NCBI GenBank assembly: GCA_024401395.1
Contig: JAKSLD010000009.1
Span: 1 to 64,000, forward strand
Length of the DNA: 64,000 nt
From: Bacteroidales bacterium
Lineage (GTDB): Bacteria > Bacteroidota > Bacteroidia > Bacteroidales > Marinilabiliaceae
Reading direction: 5' to 3'
Notes under the pieces: model-generated
The model's database searches: none
The model's input: the letters and a program-made list of their open reading frames with translations, nothing else
What the model was told of the DNA's origin: nothing
Program-made: the position numbers and the translations under genes
Shown here: in pieces, positions 55,673-62,418 of the stretch
Layout: the number at the start of each line of letters is the position of its first letter
Position numbering within the stretch: position 1 is the stretch's first letter

Positions 55673-57805
55673 TCATTTCTGAGGTTCCATTTCTATTAAA
55701 AGTTCAGATTGAGATAGATCTATTGTTTCAAAAATATACCTCAATCCGTTAACCTTTGACCTATTGCCCATTGAAACCCATAAGAATAAGTCATCTGTTA
55801 TCTTTGTGCAGTACTTTTCGTTGTAGTTATCCTTTGTCCAAAGGTAGTGCTTATTTACAAGCTGTTCCATCGCATCTGGGTATCTATCCAATAATTGTTT
55901 TACAACGTTTATGTACATAGATACCCACACGGTTTCATCATAGTGTTTGTCGAATAATGTGTATCCAACAATACTCCTATTAGTAGGTGTGAAACCGTCA
56001 TCAAGATATACTTCGTCATTCGATTTAGCTAATGGCTTGAATGAACTTTGTGGCATTGGATAAAGAGACAGTAACATTTTCTCTATTATCTTACCACGCT
56101 TTTGAAGTTCTTCCTCTGTCCATTTATCAAAAGGAATAATATCTTTAGTCAACCGATATTTTGATGAAATGTAGCCGTTCACGAATACACCGTTGATTGT
56201 AGTGCCATTCTTCTTTTCATTGAAAGGATTGTTGCTTAGCTCAGAGTTAACTCCAGTAAGTGTTAGATTGGCTAGCGTATGAAGATATTTTTCATGAATT
56301 TCAGTCGCTTTGTCACCTAGCATTCTGTTCCATTCTGGTGTCAATTTCTGAGGCATGATGTGCTCAATCGTGGCATCACCATCTGCCATTTCTTGAGCTA
56401 CATCAATAAATTCCTTATTATTCATGTTCTCTAGCCGTTCAATGAGGAATACTTTATATGGCTTCATCATGTGATATACATCTTTAGTGTATATATCTGG
56501 AATGAATTGAGTATCCCTTGGTATAGAATATGAACCATCTCGTCGCAATATGTGGTACGAAAGAATATCTGAATATGTATTGTTTAGAGGCAGATTAGCA
56601 TTAGAGTATTCTTCTATGCTGTGCAGTACATCTTTGTGTAGTGCGCAGAACACTTGTGTCAGTGCGTTAGATGGGATGCCACATACAATACGTCTAGCAA
56701 GATATGTTTCAATCAAATTTAGCGTATCCCAAACATCATCTTCACCCAAATTGTAGTCTTGTGCATATTTCAAGAACCGAATCAAAAAAGAATTCATGAT
56801 GTCGGTTTCAAGATTGCACAGCTGTTTCATCTTCTTCGATAATCTATCGCTCTTTACTTCATGACCATCTACTATCGTATATATATCACCAGATGTTACC
56901 TGCTTGTAAAATTTCGAATAGAGTAGCATATTCTCCATCTCACTTTTTCTGTCGTGCCCCTCCATGTATCTTTTCCACTCAAAGTACAATAAATTAGTTT
57001 TAACAGGTCTCTTGAGCTGTTCAACGATGGTAATATAATCACGCAAGAACATAGTTGGTTCCCCATTGGTAGCCTCCTCAATCTTCTGCCAAAAATTTTT
57101 ATAACATATTTCTTGTTCTTCACCTGGAAGTGACATTAAAAGATAGTTTCGAATCTTGTCCGCTTCAGATAGCGCTAATCCTGTAGAATTAAGACTTTCA
57201 AATATTAATTGAGGATCATCGTTTTCTTGAAGGTCTATGCTAATAATGTGTAGTCTGTCGATTGCAGACGATAGTTCGTCGAATGTAAATAATGATGGTT
57301 CTGCTTTGAAACGATCATAGAAATACTTGAAATTGCGAGTGACTTTTGAATTGTCAATATACTTTGACTCGTCTTGTCCAAATAGCCTGTCAAAAGCTTC
57401 TTGATCTTTTTCAATAGGAACCAACTTGATTTTGCGTGCTGTATTCTGGCATGATTTTGCCATGAGATAGATATCCATCAAGTCATCAAGTTGCCCTTCA
57501 TCACCTACTTTCATATACCCATCCTTTACTGCTTTAATGGCAGCAAGGATTAGCAATGATGTAGTAGTTAATCGTTGTTGTCCATCAATAATCAATCTAT
57601 TTCTTCCTGCAGAATCCGCAGGAGCAGAAACGATAGAACCGAAAAAATGAGATGGTCTATTACTATCTTTCAACTTTATAAGATCAGCTAAAAGTTGAGC
57701 ACAATTGTCTATTTTCCAATCATAGTTACGCTGATAAACAGGAATAATGAGTTGCATTCTCTTCCCTTCAATAAAATCAGATAATGGCATTGCTTGTCCT
57801 AACAT
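55673..57805 (-). CDS. DUF262/DUF1524 protein, GmrSD-like type IV restriction nuclease
   Basis: A 710-residue single-chain protein. The DUF262 half has IPVYQRNYDW (21-30) and DGQQRLTT (74-81), the ParB/sulfiredoxin-type nucleotide-binding motif. The DUF1524 half has IEHIMPQ (HNH-like His) near residue 485 and the NLTLTGVNSELSNNPFNEKK block. Fused GmrS-GmrD proteins cut glucosylated or otherwise modified phage DNA. It has its own -7 box (57863-57856) but follows a HIRAN gene and a J-domain gene on the same strand. Confidence 0.87.
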   Translation of the reverse strand: MLGQAMPLSDFIEGKRMQLIIPVYQRNYDWKIDNCAQLLADLIKLKDSNRPSHFFGSIVSAPADSAGRNRLIIDGQQRLTTTSLLILAAIKAVKDGYMKVGDEGQLDDLMDIYLMAKSCQNTARKIKLVPIEKDQEAFDRLFGQDESKYIDNSKVTRNFKYFYDRFKAEPSLFTFDELSSAIDRLHIISIDLQENDDPQLIFESLNSTGLALSEADKIRNYLLMSLPGEEQEICYKNFWQKIEEATNGEPTMFLRDYITIVEQLKRPVKTNLLYFEWKRYMEGHDRKSEMENMLLYSKFYKQVTSGDIYTIVDGHEVKSDRLSKKMKQLCNLETDIMNSFLIRFLKYAQDYNLGEDDVWDTLNLIETYLARRIVCGIPSNALTQVFCALHKDVLHSIEEYSNANLPLNNTYSDILSYHILRRDGSYSIPRDTQFIPDIYTKDVYHMMKPYKVFLIERLENMNNKEFIDVAQEMADGDATIEHIMPQKLTPEWNRMLGDKATEIHEKYLHTLANLTLTGVNSELSNNPFNEKKNGTTINGVFVNGYISSKYRLTKDIIPFDKWTEEELQKRGKIIEKMLLSLYPMPQSSFKPLAKSNDEVYLDDGFTPTNRSIVGYTLFDKHYDETVWVSMYINVVKQLLDRYPDAMEQLVNKHYLWTKDNYNEKYCTKITDDLFLWVSMGNRSKVNGLRYIFETIDLSQSELLIEMEPQK

Positions 57806-57855
57806 AGTATAGCTGTGTTTTTATTTATATATCACAATTGTGCTTTATACAAATA

Positions 57856-57863
57856 CAAATATA
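57856..57863 (-). promoter_or_regulatory. -7 box before the DUF262 gene
   Basis: Minus strand TATATTTG, an exact TAnnTTTG match, about 50 bases before the DUF262 start codon and just past the HIRAN stop codon. Confidence 0.5.
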
Positions 57864-57874
57864 TGAAAATCTCC

Positions 57875-58264
57875 CTATTCCACCATCCACACCTTAGCAT
57901 CTATCTTTAGCCATTCATTCTTCCACTTAGTATCTGTCACTCTACATACGAACGCTTTGCCGGCGTCCATCAGTCGGGCTACGATGAGATTCAGGTCTCT
58001 TGGGACCCAGCCTATGCGGTCGTGGTCAAGATAGATGCCTATGGCGTACTCGTCGTGCTTGTTGTCGGGGTCGCGCTGCATCTTTAGTATAGTGCCTTCT
58101 ACCAACAGTGGGGCTAGTTCGTTGATCTTCTTGCAAAAGGTGGTGCCTGCTACCGTGATGTCTAGCAGGAATATCTCTCTGGTAAATGGTGCCAGTCCGC
58201 CAGACCCTGCATTGCCACTCAGTAGGGCCATCAGTTCTGGACTTACTGCTACTATCTCTCCCAT
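57875..58264 (-). CDS. Stand-alone HIRAN-domain protein
   Basis: A 129-residue protein that is essentially one HIRAN domain: VAGTTF near 33, LKMQRDPDNKHDEYAIGIYL near 60-79 and RIGWVPRDLNLIVARLMDAG near 85-104. HIRAN domains bind 3' DNA ends or damaged DNA and are usually fused to helicases. It starts 2 bases after the J-domain gene stop and precedes the DUF262 nuclease, so a DNA-recognition partner role is plausible. Confidence 0.82.
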   Translation of the reverse strand: MGEIVAVSPELMALLSGNAGSGGLAPFTREIFLLDITVAGTTFCKKINELAPLLVEGTILKMQRDPDNKHDEYAIGIYLDHDRIGWVPRDLNLIVARLMDAGKAFVCRVTDTKWKNEWLKIDAKVWMVE

Positions 58265-58266
58265 AT

Positions 58267-59061
58267 TTATAGCGTTGTTTGTAAGTTAAACCTCTCTTCA
58301 TACATCTTCTTCTGTGCTTCCAACTGCTCGCGCTCCTTCATTAGCTCATTGCGCTCATTGGTTATCCACTCCTCATCGCTAAGCTTATCACGATGGTCGA
58401 ATGGGAAGGTGCTGTTGAGTTTCTCTATGTCGGCTCGCATTTGCGCAATCTGACCTTCTAGTCGCTCTATCATCTCGTCAAGAGTCTCTTTCTTTGCCAC
58501 CAGGTCGTCTATATCAGCATCAATATCTATCCTCATCACTATCTCACGCAGCATAGGCAAGTTGAGGCTGCGATATGCTGCCTGACCTTGGATGTAGAGG
58601 TCGACCATCCGTTGGTCTTGGCTAGGATGCAAATCCGGATGAAGTCGCTTTACGAGCAAACGGTATAAATCCTTCAGTTCCTTGATGTCATCTACAGAAA
58701 TGGACTCAGCTTCGCGAGCCGCCTTGACGGCCTGTGCCTGGTGCTGAACCATCTTGTAGTAATCCTCTAAGCGAGCGGAGACAATGTTGACAATAGAATC
58801 CACATCGGGCATTTCTCCTCTGTTGATAGATGCCTGAGCCAATTCGACTTTCATCTTCAAAGCTCTCACCTCCACGGACAACTTGAAGCACTCGTACTTC
58901 AACTGGCCGATGAGTTTGATATATCGGATGTTCAAATCGCTCATCTCCACATTGAGCATCTGGTCTTTCTGTGTAAATAGCGCCAGATACTCCTGTCGCA
59001 GTTCCTCGACTCTCTTACGCTTTGCCTCTACCTCGGGACTGATAATCAACTCTCTTCCCAT
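58267..59061 (-). CDS. Coiled-coil protein with J-domain motif
   Basis: A 264-residue protein: a helical N-terminus (1-120), a J-domain core with LKDLYRLLVKRLHPDLHP (HPD) near 142-158 and a C-terminal coiled coil (about 190-262). The HPD motif implies it recruits a DnaK/Hsp70. I take the ATG at 59061 because the earlier start codons lie against the -7 box at 59087-59080. First gene of the leftward J-domain/HIRAN pair. Confidence 0.7.
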   Translation of the reverse strand: MGRELIISPEVEAKRKRVEELRQEYLALFTQKDQMLNVEMSDLNIRYIKLIGQLKYECFKLSVEVRALKMKVELAQASINRGEMPDVDSIVNIVSARLEDYYKMVQHQAQAVKAAREAESISVDDIKELKDLYRLLVKRLHPDLHPSQDQRMVDLYIQGQAAYRSLNLPMLREIVMRIDIDADIDDLVAKKETLDEMIERLEGQIAQMRADIEKLNSTFPFDHRDKLSDEEWITNERNELMKEREQLEAQKKMYEERFNLQTTL

Positions 59062-59079
59062 AGTACAAATCATTTTCTG

Positions 59080-59087
59080 CAAATTTA
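59080..59087 (-). promoter_or_regulatory. -7 box of the J-domain/HIRAN operon
   Basis: Minus strand TAAATTTG, an exact TAnnTTTG match 18 bases before the chosen start. Confidence 0.5.
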
Positions 59088-59114
59088 TTACGACATTGTG
59101 CCAAACAGTTACCT

Positions 59115-59156
59115 ATCAACAGAAAAGTTGATGAATTTCATGGTAATTCCATGAAA
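59115..59156. repeat. Two adjacent small palindromes upstream of the J-domain operon
   Basis: ATCAAC-N6-GTTGAT (59115-59132) and TTTCATGG-N5-CCATGAAA (59136-59156) lie 3 bases apart, about 30-70 bases upstream of the -7 box. They could be regulator sites. Confidence 0.6.
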
Positions 59157-59199
59157 AGCAGCCTTGATACTTTGTGCCGACGGGATAGTTTCAGCATTT

Positions 59200-59263
59200 G
59201 TAGTCTCAGTCTACACTCACTCTACACTCGGGGAACACCCTTTTTCATCGTAATTTTTTGTTT
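59200..59263 (-). repeat. Dispersed TTACGATGAA motif (copy d) with attached 11-bp repeat
   Basis: Minus strand: AAAAAATTACGATGAAAAAG at 59256-59237 region, then GTGTTCCCC, then 11-bp units GAGTGTAGAGT and GAGTGTAGACT. Confidence 0.65.
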
Positions 59264-59308
59264 AAGATACTGTATTCTATCAACAGCCGACTTGTTTGTC
59301 TTTGTTGA

Positions 59309-59345
59309 CGGTGCAAATATATAATGACTGTTTAGGGCGGTGGCG
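59309..59345 (-). promoter_or_regulatory. Left terminal inverted repeat with outward -7 box
   Basis: CGGTGCAAATATA then ...GGGCGGTGG; the mirror image lies at 60309-60345. On the minus strand TATATTTG (59321-59314) is an exact -7 box pointing left, away from the repeat array. Confidence 0.55.
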
Positions 59346-59400
59346 CGTTCTGGCGCGTTCTGGCGCAATTTGGCGCAATTTGGCGCGTTTTGGCGCGATT
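59341..59400 (+). repeat. Six perfect 10-bp units TGGCGCNNTT/C
   Basis: TGGCGCGTTC twice, TGGCGCAATT twice, TGGCGCGTTT and TGGCGCGATT, with exact 10-bp period. The inverted counterpart is at 60271-60310. Confidence 0.92.
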
Positions 59401-59517
59401 GTCAACTTTTTTCAGTAATATTTGCAGTCCGTGATGGATATGATGTTTGCAAAAAGCCCCCTCTAGAATCTATCCCTATGAAAATCCTAACTCTCTCTAC
59501 CCCCTTCTTTCCTCCTT

Positions 59518-59559
59518 CGCTCTTATAACGCTCTTATAACGCTCCCTTAATACAGACAC
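59518..59559. repeat. 11-bp-period intergenic repeat, copy 4
   Basis: CGCTCTTATAA twice then CGCTCCCTTAATACAGACA: the reverse complement of the 42823-42873 copy. The stretch 59401-59517 and 59560-59640 holds nothing else I can name. Confidence 0.75.
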
Positions 59560-59639
59560 TACTCTCACGCTCTCCTTCAATCTCATCTTTTCTTTCGTTT
59601 ATCCAAATTCCGCAAATCTCTCAACCCTGCAATCCCAAA

Positions 59640-60250
59640 AATCTCTCAATCTCAAACCGCCATAATCCGCCTAGAATAGTTCCTTAAATTCCCTGAATCT
59701 GCGTGAGATATATCCCAAACGGCGATAGCCAGAATCCGTATCAATCCGTATGAGATAAAATCCCTTTAATCCCTGAATCCGTGAGAGATACCCCCAAATC
59801 GGCGATAGTCAGAATCCGTATCAATCCGTATGGGATAAAATCCCTTAAATCCCCTGAATCTGCGTGAGATACCCCCAAATCGGCGATAGCCAGAATCCGT
59901 AACAATCCGTATGGGATAAAATCCCTAGAATCCCCTGAATCCGTGAGAGATACCCCCAAATCGGCGATAGTCAGAATCCGTATCAATCCGTATGGGATAA
60001 AATCCCTTAAATCCCCTGAATCTGCGTGAGATACCCCCAAATCGGCGATAGCCAGAATCCGTAACAATCCGTATGGGATAAAATCCCTAGAATCCCCTGA
60101 ATCTGCGTGAGATATATCTCAAATCGGCGATAGTCAGAATCCGTATCAATCCGTATGGGATAAAATCCCTAGAATTCCCTGAATCCGTGTGAGATACCCC
60201 CAAATCGGCGATAGCCAGAATCCGTATCAATCCGTATGAGATATACCCCC
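59640..60250. repeat. 81-bp minisatellite, about seven to eight units
   Basis: GGCGATAG recurs at 59721, 59801, 59882, 59963, 60044, 60126 and 60207, giving periods of 80-82 bases, with a degenerate unit before the first. Each unit holds AATCCGTATCAATCCGTATG, a GGGATAAAATCCC palindrome and ATCCCCTGAATC. Units alternate between a GCC and a GTC variant at one site, so the array probably grew by 162-bp pairs. Because 81 is a multiple of three, frames stay open, which is not evidence of coding. Confidence 0.93.
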
Positions 60251-60270
60251 AAACTTAGAGCCCTTTCAAA

Positions 60271-60345
60271 AAAATCGCGCCAAATCGCGCCAGAACGCGC
60301 CAAATCGGGACACCGCCGTTTTGGACTGTATTATATTTGCACCGC
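60271..60345. repeat. Inverted 10-bp array and right terminal inverted repeat
   Basis: AAATCGCGCC-type units repeat at 10-bp spacing three times plus one degenerate unit, the reverse complement of the 59341-59400 array. They run into CACCGCC...TATATTTGCACCGCC, the mirror of 59309-59345. Confidence 0.8.
60332..60339 (+). promoter_or_regulatory. Outward -7 box leading to the candidate RNA
   Basis: TATATTTG, an exact TAnnTTTG match with no coding sequence for the next 250 bases, about 40 bases upstream of a strongly foldable segment. Confidence 0.55.
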
Positions 60346-60477
60346 CAAACTTGATATATCAGTCGTACATCTCCCAAGCCTGGCGGTGTGCTGTCTTTAG
60401 GGCAATGCGGAGACTTTCGCCGCTTCCTGCGCTAACTTCTAGCCTGTAGCTCTCAGCGGTAATCGTCAGCTTTTTTA
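60346..60477 (+). ncRNA. Candidate structured RNA, 6S-like
   Basis: The segment can fold into a rod closed by distant arms CTGGCGGT-G-TGCTG (60380-60393) and CAGCG-GTA-ATCGTCAG (60454-60469), followed by six T. Inside, AGG and GCGG (60399-60410) pair with CCGC and CCT (60420-60428), and a small hairpin GCTA-ACTTC-TAGC (60431-60443) sits in an enlarged 3' side loop. A rod with a central bubble and a 3' side hairpin is the layout of 6S-type RNAs; Bacteroidetes have a 6S-Flavo family of about this length. I cannot confirm the family by primary sequence. SRP RNA was considered and lacks its GGAAG/AGCAGCC loop. Confidence 0.45.
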
Positions 60478-60567
60478 TTGCCCGCCCCAATGGCTAGCCG
60501 CGATTGATTACCTGTAAAGCACAACTAGTTTTATGAATTATTAGCATAATGCCATGAAAGAATGTAG

Positions 60568-60575
60568 TAACTTTG
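60568..60575 (+). promoter_or_regulatory. -7 box of the DMT transporter gene
   Basis: TAACTTTG, an exact TAnnTTTG match 22 bases before the start codon. Confidence 0.55.
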
Positions 60576-60597
60576 CCGCACAAACAATAGCGATAAT

Positions 60598-61497
60598 ATG
60601 TGGGCTTTTTTAGCACTTCTCTCTGCCCTGTGTCTGGGCATTTATGATGTTTTGAGGAAGTATTCTCTCAAGCAGAACGCCGTATTGCCTGTTCTCCTCG
60701 GGTCGACATTCACTTCTAGTGTCATGCTGCTTCCTCTTCTTATTCTGTCTCAGACAGGTGTGATCTCTGAAGATGCATTCTACTACATCCCTGCAATTTC
60801 TTTTCACGACCATCTGCTGCTGGTCAACAAGGCTGCTATAGTCCTTGGTTCTTGGGTGTTTGTATACTATGGTCTGCGCGATTTGCCTCTGTCTATTGTG
60901 TCGCCTATCCGTGCTACAGCGCCTATATGGACCCTCATAGGTGCCCTTGTCATATTCCAGGAACGTCCTAACGGCATTCAATGGCTGGGTCTTGTGGTGA
61001 CGCTTGCTTTCTTCTTCTTGTTTAGTTTCGCAGGAAAGCGCGAGGGCATCAACTTCAAGAACAACCGCGCAGTGTGGTTCGTCGTGATAGGTACTCTCAT
61101 CGGTTCGTGTTCGGCTCTTTATGACAAGTTCTTGGTTCGTGAGGCTGATATACCGCGTACGGCTATACTGTGCTATTATTCTTTCTATCAATTCTTGTTG
61201 GTAATACCTTTGCTGTTCATAATATGGTATCCTAACAGGACCAAGCAGCCTTTCCGTTGGGTGTCGACTATCCCTGCTATCGGTGTCGTCATCATTATAG
61301 CCGATTTTGTCTATTATGGCGCCATCGCTGCACCAGATGCTCTGATTTCGCTCATCTCTCCATTGAGACGTTCTAATGCGCTCGTTGCATTCTTGATGGC
61401 ATATTTCTTTTTCCACGAACGTAATATGCTTAGAAAGGGGCTCTGTCTGCTAGGTATTCTTACTGGTATCGCCATCATAGTGATGGGTTCTATCTAG
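60598..61497 (+). CDS. EamA/DMT-family transporter
   Basis: A 299-residue membrane protein with ten helices in two EamA repeats (about 1-140 and 155-299), each ending in a block of the RATAPIWTLIGALVIFQERP and RRSNALVAFLMAYFFFHERN type. The family exports or imports small metabolites; substrate unknown. Single gene between the candidate RNA and a coiled-coil protein gene. Confidence 0.85.
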   Translation: MWAFLALLSALCLGIYDVLRKYSLKQNAVLPVLLGSTFTSSVMLLPLLILSQTGVISEDAFYYIPAISFHDHLLLVNKAAIVLGSWVFVYYGLRDLPLSIVSPIRATAPIWTLIGALVIFQERPNGIQWLGLVVTLAFFFLFSFAGKREGINFKNNRAVWFVVIGTLIGSCSALYDKFLVREADIPRTAILCYYSFYQFLLVIPLLFIIWYPNRTKQPFRWVSTIPAIGVVIIIADFVYYGAIAAPDALISLISPLRRSNALVAFLMAYFFFHERNMLRKGLCLLGILTGIAIIVMGSI

Positions 61498-61510
61498 TGA
61501 AGATTTTTAT

Positions 61511-61518
61511 TATCTTTG
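61511..61518 (+). promoter_or_regulatory. -7 box just before the coiled-coil protein
   Basis: TATCTTTG, an exact match only 7 bases before the start codon; the mRNA leader would be very short. Confidence 0.45.
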
Positions 61519-61525
61519 CCTCGCA

Positions 61526-62386
61526 ATGAAAAAGAATAACATCATACTTATTATAGCCGGAGTAATCGCTCTGATTTTTATCGGCTTGTATTTCAACAGC
61601 CGTTCAGAAATGGCTGAAATGGAGGAGGTCTTCACGGAGGAGAAGGAGTTGCTCATCACGGAGTATCAGGATCTATATACCGACTTCGACTCTCTGCGTT
61701 CAAATAATACTGAATTGGAACAGCAGCTGCAGCAGGAGCGCGATCGTGTGGCTCAGCTTCAGGACGAACTGCGTACAGTGAAGGCTTCTAATGCCCGTCG
61801 TATCAAGGAACTTCAGACGGAGCTGACCACTATGCGTGGCGTGATGCGTAGCTTCGTATTCCAGATAGATTCATTGAACCAGACTAATGAGAAACTCAAG
61901 AAGGATAACGAAGGTATGCGTAAGCAGATCGCTAGCGCACGAAAGGCTGAGGCAGAACTGAAGGAGCAGAACGAGGCTCTGACCGGTAAGGTGCAGCTGG
62001 CTGCACGTCTGGAGACTCGCGATGTAAGGGGTACAGGTCTTACATCTAAGGAAAAGGAGAGTAATAAGATTAGTAGAATCACTAAACTGAAGGTTAGCTT
62101 TACTATTCTCAAGAATATTACTAGTGAAACGGGTATGCGTACGGTGTACCTTCGCATCGAACGACCAGATGGTCAGCTCTTGATGCACTCGAAGAATGAT
62201 ACATTCAAGTTTGAAGATCAGCAGCTCAATTTCTCTGCTAAGAGAAGCATTGAGTATGGCGGTCAGGAAACTCCGGCATACATAGTGTACGACGTTGACT
62301 CGGGCGAACTTATGAATGGCGAATATGGAATAGAATTATTCACAGATGGTGAACTAATCGGTAACGGCAAGTTCTCTCTTAATTAA
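61526..62386 (+). CDS. Membrane-anchored coiled-coil protein
   Basis: A 286-residue protein with one N-terminal membrane helix (5-24), a long coiled coil (about 27-165, Glu/Gln/Lys heptads) and a C-terminal beta-rich domain (about 185-286, VSFTILKNITSETGMRTVYLRIERPDGQ). The layout is common among Bacteroidetes proteins of unknown role, perhaps envelope scaffolding. It may be co-transcribed with the DEAD-box helicase gene 32 bases downstream. Confidence 0.75.
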   Translation: MKKNNIILIIAGVIALIFIGLYFNSRSEMAEMEEVFTEEKELLITEYQDLYTDFDSLRSNNTELEQQLQQERDRVAQLQDELRTVKASNARRIKELQTELTTMRGVMRSFVFQIDSLNQTNEKLKKDNEGMRKQIASARKAEAELKEQNEALTGKVQLAARLETRDVRGTGLTSKEKESNKISRITKLKVSFTILKNITSETGMRTVYLRIERPDGQLLMHSKNDTFKFEDQQLNFSAKRSIEYGGQETPAYIVYDVDSGELMNGEYGIELFTDGELIGNGKFSLN

Positions 62387-62418
62387 TACATCTTATCAAC
62401 TAATTTAACCCATGCGAC

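Noticed and set aside
59741-60067. A 108-residue open frame on the minus strand with repeated RILAIADLGVS-type sequence
   Set aside because: The 81-bp repeat unit is a multiple of three, so an open frame is expected. There is no promoter or start signal, and the repeat also extends beyond the frame.
59640-60250. CRISPR array
   Set aside because: Units are nearly identical along their whole 81 bases; there are no unique spacers and no cas genes nearby.
60346-60477. Signal recognition particle RNA
   Set aside because: The size and rod-like shape fit, but the conserved GGAAG loop and AGCAGCC strand are absent on both strands.
60610-61416. A 268-residue minus-strand frame
   Set aside because: Antisense to the DMT transporter gene; highly charged, with no recognisable domain.
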